NCBI GenBank assembly: GCA_002709695.1
Contig: PAQF01000006.1
Coordinates: 1-64,000, forward strand
Length of the DNA stretch: 64,000 nt
Direction: 5' to 3'
Source of the DNA: Candidatus Poribacteria bacterium
GTDB lineage: Bacteria > Poribacteria > WGA-4E > UBA9662
Both the position numbers and the translations under genes were made by a program. Below, in pieces: positions 8,916-18,882 of this stretch. The notes under the pieces are model-generated. The model made no database searches and had not been told where the DNA came from. It was given only the letters and a program-made list of their open reading frames with translations. The first letter of the stretch is position 1; each line of letters opens with the position of its first letter.

Positions 8916-9287
8916 ATGCCACATAAGATTCATAAAATAGCAATCATCAGCGACGATATCGAAGGGGCGGTAGAGTTTTACACAAAGAAGCTAGGCTTAA
9001 CTGTGGTCGAGCGTTTTGCCAATGAGGATGACGAAGATTATGTGTTCTTAGATGCTGGTGGCATCCTACTCGAGCTCATGCCACAAAAGACTATGGGAGA
9101 AGCTCCCGGTTTTCATCACATCTCCTTCGATGTTGACAATGTTAGAGATAGTGCTCAGGACTTGCAGGACAAGGGAGTTACTATTACCAAGGAGCCTGTC
9201 GACGTTGGCGGAGGAACGGGCATCACCCTGAGCTTCTTCGAAGGCCCGAATCAACTGAATCTTCAACTTTTCCACCGCGATAAATAA
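8916..9287 (+). CDS. VOC superfamily (glyoxalase/epimerase-like) protein
   Basis: A 123-residue vicinal oxygen chelate protein. It has two beta-alpha-beta-beta-beta units: the first carries HKIAIISDD and LLELMP, the second FHHISFDVDN and LNLQLFH. These supply the usual two His and two Glu/Gln positions for a divalent metal. Length and layout match methylmalonyl-CoA epimerase or glyoxalase I-like single-domain proteins. The ATG at 8916 sits 8 nt behind AAGGAG. It is followed after 7 bp by the bicupin gene, so the two are probably co-translated and may act on the same small metabolite. The substrate cannot be read from the sequence. Confidence 0.85.
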   Translation: MPHKIHKIAIISDDIEGAVEFYTKKLGLTVVERFANEDDEDYVFLDAGGILLELMPQKTMGEAPGFHHISFDVDNVRDSAQDLQDKGVTITKEPVDVGGGTGITLSFFEGPNQLNLQLFHRDK

Positions 9288-9294
9288 GGCCGCC

Positions 9295-10113
9295 ATGCGT
9301 ATAGTAAATGCTGAGCGTGAAGAGATGAAGATGTTATCAGACGTACATGCCGGTGCAGGTGAGATTCTCTTCAACAGCCTTTGGGGACGAGCTGATTTCG
9401 AAACACCTTTTGCCTTCGTTCATTGCGCGATCCTACTACCGGGTGGAGGGATTGGTTATCATCGTCATGATGACAGTGAGGAGATCTTCATCACTGTTGA
9501 TAATGCTTCGCAGTTTACCCACAACGGGCGGACAGCGATTGTCGAGGGTGGTGCCACGGTCCCTCTACGCTCGGGCGAGATGCATGCTATATACAATCAC
9601 ACTGACAGGGAGACGCGTTGGTTTAACGTTCATTGTGTAGTGCCTGGTGGTAAACCAAAATCGACCGATCTAGGTGACGATAGGGTTGATGCTGAGCTTG
9701 AATCGACCGACCGTTTGCCGGTGGGACGACTTGATCGGAACAAGCTCAAATATGGCCAATCACATGGTGGCAGGGGGGAGATTGGTAGTCGGATGATATG
9801 GGGACCGGAGGATTTTCGCTCCAATTTCGGTTTTTTGGTTCACTGTCTTATACCACCCAATGCTTCCATTGGTTATCACAGTCACGAGGGTGTCGAGGAA
9901 GTCTATATCATTATCGAAGGCGAAGGACGGATGACGGTGGATAACGAAACACAACAAGTTTCGCAGTGGGACACAGTTCCTAACCGACTCGGCGGCAGCC
10001 ACGGCCTTTTTAATGATACGTCAGAAAATCTAGAACTGTTGATTGTCGCCGTCTGCACCGATAAAGGGCAGTTCGATGCAACGGATCTCGGAGACGATTT
10101 AGGTCAACGCTAG
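9295..10113 (+). CDS. bicupin (two cupin domains)
   Basis: A 272-residue protein with two cupin barrels. The first has GIGYHRHDDSEE near residue 53 and a late His in EMHAIYNHT. The second has SIGYHSHEGVEE near residue 187 and GGSHGLFND. Both keep the H-x-H-(x)n-E metal-binding pattern, so both may hold a metal. Bicupins of this size include oxalate decarboxylase-like and sugar-binding or isomerase enzymes; the function here is open. It starts 7 bp after the VOC gene and shares its promoter. Downstream (10114 on) there is no clear terminator. Confidence 0.85.
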   Translation: MRIVNAEREEMKMLSDVHAGAGEILFNSLWGRADFETPFAFVHCAILLPGGGIGYHRHDDSEEIFITVDNASQFTHNGRTAIVEGGATVPLRSGEMHAIYNHTDRETRWFNVHCVVPGGKPKSTDLGDDRVDAELESTDRLPVGRLDRNKLKYGQSHGGRGEIGSRMIWGPEDFRSNFGFLVHCLIPPNASIGYHSHEGVEEVYIIIEGEGRMTVDNETQQVSQWDTVPNRLGGSHGLFNDTSENLELLIVAVCTDKGQFDATDLGDDLGQR

Positions 10114-10430
10114 ATAATCGATTTACACTGGCATCGATAAAAATCACTCTTATAGGTCACGCTTTGTTTTGTTATAGCCACTTGTTTTGTTTCAGGTGCT
10201 TAGTCATGCCTATTCCCATACGCTAAAGACAGCAGACAATGTTTCCATGCAGAAGAAGATAATCTTAAGGTAGAGCGGAATTTAGTTCAACAAGGTTTAT
10301 GCTTAGTAAGCAGATATCTACATGTGTCACAGTGTTACACACCATATGCCAGACAGTTTTCCAGCGCAAAAGCACAGCTAATAAAACGGTGTGCTCGTAA
10401 ATCCCGTGACATCAGGCAGAAGGGACAACT
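10114..10430. other. intergenic, 317 bp, nothing recognised
   Basis: This spacer separates convergent genes. No coding frame or strong terminator is visible. It carries a stretch at about 10221-10320 that loosely resembles 7012-7105 on the same strand. Confidence 0.35.
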
Positions 10431-11291
10431 TCATATAGACGGGTTAGCACCTAGCTTATTCGAAGCTTTATATTCATCCCTAGCATTCCAACCTGGATAT
10501 TGCTTCTCCAATAAGTCTAATGTTTGCTTGGTATAATATGAGTGACCAGCCGGAGGAAATCGAAATACTTCTCTTTCTTTAGCTGATAGGGTGCCAATAA
10601 ATTCTGAAAACACAGCCTGTTGTCCCTTGTCAGTATAATGGCGAAATCCTTCCCAATAGTGGTCTGCTCGCCCTAACGCAAATCCCCAAGTAAACCGTTG
10701 CCCATCCTGACGCAAGTAATCGCTGGCGGAATGAAGCGTATAGTTGGTAAAAATGCACAAGGTTCCGGCCGGACAAACCAACGGCTTGCATTTAGACATG
10801 TCCCGACCATGTTTTTTAGCCAAAAGTCGAAGTGGTGCCTGATCTTCATCTACTTGTTCTAGATGAACCCAGAATCCTAGTTGGCCAAATTCACGATGTG
10901 TTTCAGACAATGGTAGTAGTGAATTGTTTCCATTATCTAAGTGAAGTCCTGAGGCATCACTACCCACACCGCCACCTTTAAAACCGGGGTAACGTGCAAT
11001 CATACAGCCTGCCCGAAAATGTATTTGATCACTTCGAAGCCATTTTCGGCTAAAATCCCAAGCTTGATGATCGACGATGCCACGCAACAAGGCTATTTCT
11101 TTTGGAGGGAATTCAGTCAAGGTGGCTCGATCAGCAGGAGGGTTGTCTTTCACTTCTTCCCAAGTAGGAAGTATTTTCCGTTGGGCAACTTGCATTTTTT
11201 TAAGTTGCTGACCAGCATAGTATTCTGGAATAATCAGGTAACCATATTCTTCAAGTCTGTCTAAATGGTCGTTGCTCAAATCCTTGGGCAT
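10431..11291 (-). CDS. phytanoyl-CoA dioxygenase (PhyH) family protein, canonical HxD
   Basis: A 286-residue Fe(II)/2-oxoglutarate-dependent oxygenase. The iron-binding triad is complete: His117 and Asp119 in GLHLDN, and His187 in YTLHSAS. Arg199 in QRFTWGF is placed to bind the 2-oxoglutarate carboxylate. Such enzymes hydroxylate aliphatic carbons. The ATG at 11291 is preceded by AAGGAAG at about 9 nt. It is convergent with the bicupin and has no operon partner. The substrate is unknown. Confidence 0.9.
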   Translation of the reverse strand: MPKDLSNDHLDRLEEYGYLIIPEYYAGQQLKKMQVAQRKILPTWEEVKDNPPADRATLTEFPPKEIALLRGIVDHQAWDFSRKWLRSDQIHFRAGCMIARYPGFKGGGVGSDASGLHLDNGNNSLLPLSETHREFGQLGFWVHLEQVDEDQAPLRLLAKKHGRDMSKCKPLVCPAGTLCIFTNYTLHSASDYLRQDGQRFTWGFALGRADHYWEGFRHYTDKGQQAVFSEFIGTLSAKEREVFRFPPAGHSYYTKQTLDLLEKQYPGWNARDEYKASNKLGANPSI

Positions 11292-11904
11292 ATAAATCTT
11301 CCTTTATATCTTTTTTGCCGTTTGTATTCTAGAATGGTTGTTTGTTCTACTAGTTTAAAAAGAGTTTAGTTAAAATCTGTCTTGTTTTTTTAGGGACGCT
11401 ATGTCTATCTTTCCTGTTTTCTGCACCAGACCAACTCTCTCTGGTAATATAACAAAACTGACGATTGGTATATTTGACAGTTGTTTTGATGAAAAGGTGA
11501 AGCATCCTAGCATTGGTCAACACAAGTGTCAAGGACAGTCCGAAAATGCGTTTTAAGAAGATATTTGGCTAAGAATCGGGCTGGTTAACAGCCATTCTAT
11601 CGCTTTAACCTAAAAGAGAAATCGTGTTAAAATGCCTAAGCTAATCCTACGGCAACATGCAGAATAAAAACGGTCGTACAATCACTTTTTGATGATGGGG
11701 CAGTTGAATCACTTGATTAAAGTACGCGTAATAAGAGCATCTCCAAAGTTCTTCATAATTTAGTGCGTTGCTGAGAAATATGCTATAGATTTTACCATAT
11801 GTAACGCCTGAATCGTATGAAGTATAACTAGATAGCGGTATAATATTGGAACCTAACGTATACAGGGAAAATCAACATTTCTTTTTATTATTAGTTTGAT
11901 AGTC
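11292..11904. other. intergenic, 613 bp, nothing recognised
   Basis: No supported gene. A TGTTAAAAT string at about 11630-11640 resembles the extended -10 elements seen elsewhere in the window, but it lies 260 nt from the next reading frame. Confidence 0.35.
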
Positions 11905-12622
11905 ATGTTGCCGATTGTGAGTTTATCAGCGCAGAAATCCCTTGTATTATACTTGTCGTTTGACGGTAATCTCAACGATCTATCTAAGACTAGGCTGAAA
12001 GGAAAATTAGAAGGCAAAGCAGATTTTATTGATGGTAAGGCTGGTAATGCCTTACTCTTTGACGGTAAAAGTTCTGTTGAAATCCCTCATGATAAAGCTT
12101 TGAGTCTTACCCAAGCACATGCGATTAGTTTCTGGCTTAAATGGGGTGGTGGAGGAGCTAGCTGGTGTCCGTTTGTTGCCAAAAGAAGTGCTGATGGCGC
12201 TAACTATCAGTGTTGGGTTGGCTCTGACAAATATTTGATTACTATAATGGGGCAGCGGTTGTGTTGGCAACGACCCCTGTGCCTTTGGGTAAGGATTGGT
12301 TTTTTAAACTACGACGTATGATGGCGGCCTTAATAGTAAACAAAACGCGCCAGCGGCAAAGGCGAATAATTCCCCTTTGCTCGTGGGTCAAGATGGTGTT
12401 GGAAACTTTGGTGCTGGGTCCATTGATGAACTTGCGTTATTCAATCAAACACTCACGCCCGATGAAATCAAGATTCTTATGAAAAGAGGTGTAAAAGTGT
12501 TTGCAACCATTGAACCCATAAGCAAATTGACCACAAAGTAGGGTAGCATTAAAGGCAAATTTTACACGGATGGAATAAATAGTCTGAACCGGGACCGACT
12601 TCCTCTACACCGAGGAAACTGA
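11905..12622 (+). pseudogene. LamG/concanavalin-like secreted protein, frameshifted
   Basis: The coding signal changes frame twice. Frame one gives a signal-peptide-like start, then SLVLYLSFDGNLNDLS and GNALLFDGKSSVEIPHDK with HAISFWLKWGG, a typical LamG fold. Near 12236 it shifts to give FDYYNGAAVVLATT, and near 12308, in a run of Ts, it shifts again to TTYDGGLNS, AAKANNSPLLVGQDGVG and GSIDELALFNQTLTPDEI. An in-frame TAG at 12539-12541 then falls where a Trp codon fits, because GSIKGKFYTDG continues after it to 12622. The intact parent would be a roughly 220-residue exported carbohydrate-binding or adhesion-like protein. No intact copy lies in the window. Confidence 0.75.
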
Positions 12623-12682
12623 AAACCAGCAAAATCCGCAGCATCCATACCAAGACCAAATTTTGGAGGTTGGAGAAAGACT

Positions 12683-15487
12683 TTACTTTAGACAATGTAT
12701 AGTTCCGTCCTCTGACGGTATCAGTATTTCACCTTGCCCGTCACCATCAATATCTGCTACTATTGGACTACCCAGCCGACGAGTGGTGAAGCGTAATTTC
12801 CACAATGTGGAGCAGGCACCGTTTTTTTCCTTCAAGGCATATAGTGTTCCTTCTCCACTGCCAATCAGGATTTCCATGGCACCATCGCCATCCAAATCAA
12901 CAGTGGCAAAATCCTGATCAGACTGGTAAACACTGGGATTGATGGCTCCTGGGATCTTGTATGTCCACCGCTCTACAGCTGAACGATTGTACAGTGTCAA
13001 CTCTGTTTCTGGTTCACAAGTAGGACACAGTTGATTACCAGCCTTAGAATTAAAGGCTCTTAGTAACCCATTTCGATGAGCCGTGATTATTTCAAAGTTT
13101 CCATCTCCATCTAGATCAGCGATACCTTCCTGATTAAAAGGCATATTATCACGAGGCAGTAAACTATAGTGCCATCGATAAGTTCCCCTTAATGACAGTA
13201 AGGCCGAAACACCATTATTGCGGTGTAAAAACACATCCGGACTTTCATTTAGTCTAGGTACCAATATCGGGCGAAATCGTGTCGACCAATGTCCTGGTAA
13301 ATGTGTCGGTCCCAAAACAACTGGTCCTACCAAATGACGATTGTTAACCACATCTAAAATTCCGTAGTAATTACCAGCTGAAATGACCATGTCCTGGTTT
13401 CCATCCCCATTATAATCTATCGTTGGACATGGATATCCGAATCGAACCAAGTCTCCAGCATACTGGTCTCTTTGCCAAATCAGTTTTCCTGTTTGACCGT
13501 CGTAAGCAACCTCCAGTGGATTACCATTAGCAAATCGGTAGGCCACGGTAATCCAACGTCCCCCTTTCTTCATTCCTCCTGTTGTTCCCAGGCAAACCTC
13601 AGTGGCGCGATCGAACGCTTCTATCGATAATGTTTCTTTTCCAGTTGCATCTAATGCCACAACTCTCCCGACTGAAGTAGTTCCAGCGGTAGTAGTTGTC
13701 AGCAGTTCATATCGGCCGTCACCATCTAAATCGCAAAACTCAGCTTGAGAAAAATGGTTTTCATAATTATGTGGATGGGATGGACTCTGTTCAATCCAGG
13801 TTCGTATTTTTTTGCCCTCTGATGATAATTGAAGTAGATTGCCTTCAAAGTCACGAACCAGAATTCCAAAACCCGAGGTTGCATCTACTAACGCCGGAGG
13901 TGGCATGTAGGTTTGCTGCTTAAGTATCGATCGAGTAGAAATCACTTCAGCATGACGTTTTACTGTTAAGACACTACCGACAACTGTGTAAGTCAAATTA
14001 GATGTCGGTTTTTTTATAGTGTTTGCGTCTGGCAGTTCCTCCGACATAGCCAATCTAACTGGCTCGACAGTACCATCTTCCCGCAAGTGACAAACCCATT
14101 TCTGGTCACCAATTTTCAAACCAAACAATGATTTATTCTGAATAGAGCGCCGTAAAGTCGGATTGCGTTTTGACCTATTTGGAGTGGTGGTTGAGGTTAT
14201 GCCCTGTAAAGAGGTATTCAATATAGGTTGGGCTTGGTCGGCAGACCAAATCGATTCCAATTTCCCGTTTATCCAACGCCCCAGATGAAGTTTCTCTCCT
14301 TCTGTATAAACAATTTCCAAGCCCTTTTGGCCGTCCAGATCATCGATTGCCAGAACCTCAATTCGTGATTGATGCAGCCGTTTACCAGTTCGACCATCGA
14401 AGATAATAAGATGGGGGTTGCTATCCTCTTCAGCAGTGAATGAAACCAGAATTTCGGTCTTTTTATCTCCATCCAAATCTTGAATTGGTTCTGCAATAGC
14501 CGGTTTGACCTTAATTTTCTGTTGGTACTGATCTTCTTGGGAACCAATCACCTGTTTCCATATCACTTGGGTTGTCCCTCCAGGCTCCAAGATAATTACC
14601 TGAACACCTGGAATATGAGGATTGATTAGACTTAGAACTAGACCTTTGACCCCTTCAACCCGTCGGGCATCAATGTATGCTGAGTAGGTTCGAATGCCGG
14701 TAGACCAAGCATGCTTACCTTTCGGCATGCCTGTTAGCAAATCGTAGACCCAAGCTTGTTGCATGCTAATAAGAATCAACTCGTCACTACCGTCACCTTC
14801 CAAGTCGGCGACCAGTGATTGTGCACCGAAGATATTACCCGATTCATGAATGGACAACAGTTGTTTGGGTGTATTGGACAAAGAATCAAATTGCCACAAA
14901 TAGAGGTGAAGTTTTTGTCCTTGACCAGGCTTTCCCCATCCATCCCAAACTGTTATTAACTGTTGTCCAGATTCATCCTGTAGAAAATTTGCCAGCCGGT
15001 ACCGATAACCAAAAACGCTCTGACGTTGGTAAAGCTCAAAGACTTGGCCCGAATGACCATCAATTACCATCGACCGAGTCTGTCTAAAATCGTTACTCTC
15101 AGCAAGAATTGCCCAACGATTTTGCCGATTAAAGTCGTAAATCCCTGTGATCTTAGGGTTAGGGAGATCCTCTATCCGCCATTGTTCCTGTCCTAAAAGT
15201 GACTCACAGGCAATATAATTGGGTCCCACTCGCAGAAGTTCTTCAACACCATCGCCATCCAGATCGGAAAATTGAATTTGCTCTGCTGTAGTTTGCCTGC
15301 CGCCTAAGTCGATTGACCACAGAACCTTTGGTACCTGGGGCATGCCACCTCGCAGCGGTGAAATACCGTTGCGTGTCTGATCACGACGATAGGTTGGCCA
15401 AAGGGTGTCAGCAGAAGCCTGTTGATTCCATAAAATAAAAAGAGCAAATAACAGGAAGGTGAAAGCGATTAGTATAGGTCTATTCAT
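12683..15487 (-). CDS. large secreted FG-GAP/VCBS beta-propeller protein
   Basis: A 934-residue exported protein. Residues 1-26 form a signal peptide (hydrophobic IAFTFLLFALFILW, cleavage after ASA). The rest contains at least nine calcium-binding FG-GAP loops of the form D-x-D/N-G-D-G, such as DLDGDGVEELL, DLEGDGSDELI, DLDGDKKTEIL, DLDGDGRYELL, DYNGDGNQDMVI, DLDGDGNFEII, DLDGDGAMEIL and DIDGDGQGEIL. These resemble integrin alpha-propeller and PQQ-like blades, and strings such as TLYALKEKNGA point to a PQQ-type outer-membrane or extracellular propeller. No enzyme domain is visible, so adhesion or a structural role is most likely. No clear ribosome site precedes the start. It converges on the LamG pseudogene. 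Confidence 0.88.
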   Translation of the reverse strand: MNRPILIAFTFLLFALFILWNQQASADTLWPTYRRDQTRNGISPLRGGMPQVPKVLWSIDLGGRQTTAEQIQFSDLDGDGVEELLRVGPNYIACESLLGQEQWRIEDLPNPKITGIYDFNRQNRWAILAESNDFRQTRSMVIDGHSGQVFELYQRQSVFGYRYRLANFLQDESGQQLITVWDGWGKPGQGQKLHLYLWQFDSLSNTPKQLLSIHESGNIFGAQSLVADLEGDGSDELILISMQQAWVYDLLTGMPKGKHAWSTGIRTYSAYIDARRVEGVKGLVLSLINPHIPGVQVIILEPGGTTQVIWKQVIGSQEDQYQQKIKVKPAIAEPIQDLDGDKKTEILVSFTAEEDSNPHLIIFDGRTGKRLHQSRIEVLAIDDLDGQKGLEIVYTEGEKLHLGRWINGKLESIWSADQAQPILNTSLQGITSTTTPNRSKRNPTLRRSIQNKSLFGLKIGDQKWVCHLREDGTVEPVRLAMSEELPDANTIKKPTSNLTYTVVGSVLTVKRHAEVISTRSILKQQTYMPPPALVDATSGFGILVRDFEGNLLQLSSEGKKIRTWIEQSPSHPHNYENHFSQAEFCDLDGDGRYELLTTTTAGTTSVGRVVALDATGKETLSIEAFDRATEVCLGTTGGMKKGGRWITVAYRFANGNPLEVAYDGQTGKLIWQRDQYAGDLVRFGYPCPTIDYNGDGNQDMVISAGNYYGILDVVNNRHLVGPVVLGPTHLPGHWSTRFRPILVPRLNESPDVFLHRNNGVSALLSLRGTYRWHYSLLPRDNMPFNQEGIADLDGDGNFEIITAHRNGLLRAFNSKAGNQLCPTCEPETELTLYNRSAVERWTYKIPGAINPSVYQSDQDFATVDLDGDGAMEILIGSGEGTLYALKEKNGACSTLWKLRFTTRRLGSPIVADIDGDGQGEILIPSEDGTIHCLK

Positions 15488-15717
15488 AAGGCTAGATTAA
15501 TTCTATTGGATTTTATTAGCTAACCCTCGTTTTATCACGAACTTAATTTGATATATTCACTTATTTTAAATCATATTTCGTTGGACGTTGATGTTTCGAA
15601 CCTAGTGCGTTCCAAGTATCAATTTGAAGTTTACAGCAAAGGGCAGGCGTTAGATCCGATAGCCGATGTTGACAAATAGAAGACTTCAGTAGAATCAGCG
15701 AATCGAATTGTGCATTA

Positions 15718-16695
15718 TCATATAGACCAACTAAGCAAAGACAAAAATTGGCCCACAGTTTTTCCGATGTAGGTTAGTGTCTGGCGAAATTTAGCAACCT
15801 CAGCAACTTGCATCATCTCTTTAAAGGTTAGTCCCCCAGTAATCCGGCTAAGTTCGGAATCGCAATTTTGTGTTATAGGGTCAAGTTCTAATTGTTTCAA
15901 AAGCCTCGGAGTTCTAATTTTTTGATATCGCCGATTTTCACTCATCACTACATACAGCAATTGTTTGTGTTGGGGTAACCAACCGTCAGGGAATTTCTCT
16001 GCCAATTGGCCACAAGGTTGTGTCAGACGCATAAAATGCGCTTGTACCGACTCAACAGGAGTTTCAGCTAAATTGAACATGAGATCGGCCCAATCGATTT
16101 GACATTCAGCCCGACCAAAATGATGGAAAGAGAATAGATCTTGAATAGGCCGATTTTGTGGCGTGTAGGTTCCATTCAGCAAATATAGATCCAAACCAGG
16201 CTGAATGGACTTAATTAGTGCGTCACCGATAACATGGCTAATCCAACCCATAATATAAGCTACTCGTCGTTCTGGTTGACTATAAAAGTCAAATATGTCT
16301 GCTACCACCGCCTCAAAATAGCCAGATAATTGCGACCATTCTAATCCGAACTTGGATTGGCCATTCTGCCAACCAAAAAGCAGATGTGACCGTCCGTAGA
16401 ACATTCGATGAATTCTTTGAGGTTTGTAAGATACCCCATCGAATGTTAGCATATATGGATATAAAGGGGTATGGTCCTCTGGACAGCGATCTGGATGGTT
16501 GCCGCCATAGCCGTATTCGCCTCCGCATGCTGTGCACCGACCACCAGGTAACGTCATGATATCGGCTCCGAAATAGGCTCCAGCTAAATAACTATCCAAG
16601 TGTTTGTCAATTAATTTGGCAGTTTGGGGCGCTTTTTCTAGAGTAGCTTGTCGTCCTAGGATCGCATAAGTTAAATGCCCAATAATACCACTCAT
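15718..16695 (-). CDS. zinc-dependent phospholipase C-like protein
   Basis: A 325-residue helical protein. The residue pattern matches the zinc-dependent phospholipase C / S1-P1 fold: a His near the N-terminus (GIIGHLTY), Asp45 in AYFGADI, His104 in GRSHLLF, His154 and Asp158 in ISHVIGDAL, and a later His192 with Glu197 (HHFGRAE). These are the kinds of positions that bind three zinc ions in that family. Unusually, Cys54, Cys57 and Cys71 (CTACGG and RCPED) form an extra cysteine cluster that could bind metal. There is no signal peptide; related enzymes are usually exported. The ribosome site is weak. The assignment is by motif only, and a non-enzymatic relative is possible. Confidence 0.55.
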   Translation of the reverse strand: MSGIIGHLTYAILGRQATLEKAPQTAKLIDKHLDSYLAGAYFGADIMTLPGGRCTACGGEYGYGGNHPDRCPEDHTPLYPYMLTFDGVSYKPQRIHRMFYGRSHLLFGWQNGQSKFGLEWSQLSGYFEAVVADIFDFYSQPERRVAYIMGWISHVIGDALIKSIQPGLDLYLLNGTYTPQNRPIQDLFSFHHFGRAECQIDWADLMFNLAETPVESVQAHFMRLTQPCGQLAEKFPDGWLPQHKQLLYVVMSENRRYQKIRTPRLLKQLELDPITQNCDSELSRITGGLTFKEMMQVAEVAKFRQTLTYIGKTVGQFLSLLSWSI

Positions 16696-17276
16696 AAACT
16701 TGTTTCTTTTCTGCTTATTTGATTTCCTAATCTAACTCCATCTTGAAAAGTCCATCCGAAATCAGTGTCACTTTCCTGCTAGATACTTTTTTATTAGGCT
16801 TTTCATCAAAGACTCTGTAGTCTTTACTTCTTCTAGTTCGCATTCTCCACACTCATCCAAGACAACTATAATCACCAGCAACAAGATAATTGGCCTTTGA
16901 ATTACCGTATATACTTCGCATATGAGCGTATAATATGGATTTTATATAGTAGATGTGCCTATAGTATTCCATATCAGCTTTTTCTGCTATTAAGCCAACT
17001 CAACTTCAAATTAATTATAGCATCAATCAGTTGGGTATCCTTAGATACATTTTTTCCTTATAGAAAATTTCCTAATAAATACTGTCGTTGTCATTACACC
17101 AAATACCAATTAGGTTTTTTGTTCCGAAATCTCACCACAAACATAGAGAACCTAAGGTAATTCCAGATATAACCTAGATTGTACTTTTGTCAGAAATATA
17201 TTGGCGTAATAATTTGTTTTATTAAATTAACTGTTGACATTATGTTCATTTTTTAGAAAACAAAAGGCCAATAGAC
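16696..17276. other. intergenic, about 580 bp, nothing recognised
   Basis: The region is AT-rich. A frame at 16897-17160 is rich in Tyr, Phe and Ile, has no ribosome site and looks like chance. A TTGACA at about 17233 has no matching -10. Confidence 0.4.
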
Positions 17277-17313
17277 TTGATGGACTGGCTTCGACTTGTT
17301 AGAATGTTAAAAT
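17277..17313 (+). promoter_or_regulatory. candidate promoter of the acyl-CoA dehydrogenase-like gene
   Basis: TTGATG (17277-17282), a 17-nt spacer and TAGAAT (17300-17305) give one possible promoter. A TGTTAAAAT extended -10 overlaps at 17305-17313. Either would start transcription within 25 nt of the ATG at 17335. Confidence 0.35.
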
Positions 17314-17334
17314 GCGCACATAGAAGCTTTTCTG

Positions 17335-18477
17335 ATGGTGGAACATATTAATCCAATTATGATGCCAAACAATGATCAACACATTGAAATAGTCTCACCG
17401 AATGACTCCGCTTTAGACAAATTATGTGAATTGCTTCATGCGTTGGCCAGTGATCTTGAGTTTCCCATTGCGGATAGTAAATATAATTGGCCTCAACCAC
17501 AGCTTGATTTGTGTGCTCAATATGGTGTGTTTAAGTGGTTTTTCGAAGAACAATATGGTGGCTTTGATTGGAGCAAACAGGACCTGATTCTTGGCTATTT
17601 GGCACTTAGCGCAGCTTGTCAAACCACTGCTTTCATCATTACTCAACGTGCTGGTGCCTGCCGACATATTGCCCGAAGTAGTAACGACTATGCCCAAAAG
17701 CAACTGATTCCAGGTTTGCTGGGCAACAATCACTTTTCAACAGTTGGGATTTCCCATTTAACAACTAGTCACCGACACTTGGCTCAACCAGTTCTTCAGG
17801 CAGAAGAAACAGAGAATGGTTTTGTTCTTAATGGCTTTAGCCCTTGGGTAACCGGTGCTGTGCACGCAGACACAATTGTAGTAGGTGCACAACTTGAAGA
17901 TGGTCGCCAAATATTGACGGTAGCTCCAACCAATATCCCTGGTGTAGAAGTAGAAGCCCCAGCTCATCTGGTAGCATTTTCGTCTAGTCATACCAGTCGA
18001 GTTAATTTTGAAAAAGCAGAAGTTGATGGCAAATGGTTACTGGCTGGGCCAATTGATAACGTGATGTCCCAGGGAAACGGGGGGCAAACCGGTGGCCACC
18101 AAACTTGCACACTTGCTATTGGCCTAGCGGGAGCCGCCATTGATTTTATTACAGTCGAAAGTGAAACTCGACCGAATATCATTCCACCAGCAACAGGATT
18201 GAGAAACGAGTGGGGCGAGTTGAGAAGCATATTGCTTGCCTCAGTAGCTGGTGAAAAGACATGTAGCATAGAAGAGCTACGGCAGCGATGTAACAATCTT
18301 GTGCTGAGAGCAACCCAAGCTTCTTTATCTGTAGCCAAAGGAGCAGGTTTTACCATAGGCCATCCAGCAGGACGATGGTGCCGTGAAGCCCTGTTTTTTA
18401 TGGTATGGAGTTGCCCTCAATCAGTGATGAATGCTCAGTTATGCCAATTGGCAAGGATCCATGGGAATAATACTTAG
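17335..18477 (+). CDS. acyl-CoA dehydrogenase family protein
   Basis: A 380-residue FAD-dependent acyl-CoA dehydrogenase-type protein. The N-terminal helical domain runs to about residue 125 (LCAQYGVFKWFFEEQYGG is typical). The beta domain has FVLNGFSPWVTGA near residue 160, and the C-terminal helical bundle follows from about 245. The usual catalytic Glu of the YEG-type motif is not obvious near the C-terminus, which ends early after PQSVMNAQLCQLARI. It may therefore be a monooxygenase-like or otherwise atypical member. The start at 17335 lacks a strong ribosome site, and an in-frame ATG lies at 17359. It is monocistronic. Confidence 0.85.
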   Translation: MVEHINPIMMPNNDQHIEIVSPNDSALDKLCELLHALASDLEFPIADSKYNWPQPQLDLCAQYGVFKWFFEEQYGGFDWSKQDLILGYLALSAACQTTAFIITQRAGACRHIARSSNDYAQKQLIPGLLGNNHFSTVGISHLTTSHRHLAQPVLQAEETENGFVLNGFSPWVTGAVHADTIVVGAQLEDGRQILTVAPTNIPGVEVEAPAHLVAFSSSHTSRVNFEKAEVDGKWLLAGPIDNVMSQGNGGQTGGHQTCTLAIGLAGAAIDFITVESETRPNIIPPATGLRNEWGELRSILLASVAGEKTCSIEELRQRCNNLVLRATQASLSVAKGAGFTIGHPAGRWCREALFFMVWSCPQSVMNAQLCQLARIHGNNT

Positions 18478-18870
18478 GATTCTGACTTATAAATATTCAG
18501 ATTTAAAAACATAATAAAATCAAGTACGATAGTATGTTTTGGATCAAGTTGATAAAGGTAAAAAGAGACCTCAATCTTTGTGGAACAAAGAAAGCCATGC
18601 TACCGTTTTCAGAGCTAATAATGGGGCAGCCTAGAAGTCGACCTCTATATGACAGCGAGATATTAATCATGGTGGTACATACTAAGCCCTGATAATTTTA
18701 TTAAGTGGATTCGTTTTCAAAACACTCTAGGTTTTCAACCTCTATGTTGGTATTGTACAACTCAATTCCGTAAACATTTGGTACTATTATCCAGCTAAAC
18801 TATTTTCAAATCACCCCGTCTCATCCGATATTGTTTTTAATTCCTGACAAAACAATAATGAGGTGCTCTA
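18478..18870. other. intergenic, about 390 bp, nothing recognised
   Basis: No coding frame. GAGGTG at 18860-18865 is the probable ribosome site of the next gene. Confidence 0.35.
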
Positions 18871-18882
18871 ATCAAAACCATA

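Noticed and set aside
7012..10320. dispersed repeat between 7012-7105 and 10221-10320
   Set aside because: Resemblance is weak by eye and needs alignment statistics.
16897..17160. 87-codon open frame
   Set aside because: Rich in Tyr, Phe and Ile, no ribosome site and no domain. Chance in AT-rich DNA.
16901..17334. strong promoter TTGACA at 17233
   Set aside because: No acceptable -10 at 16-18 nt.
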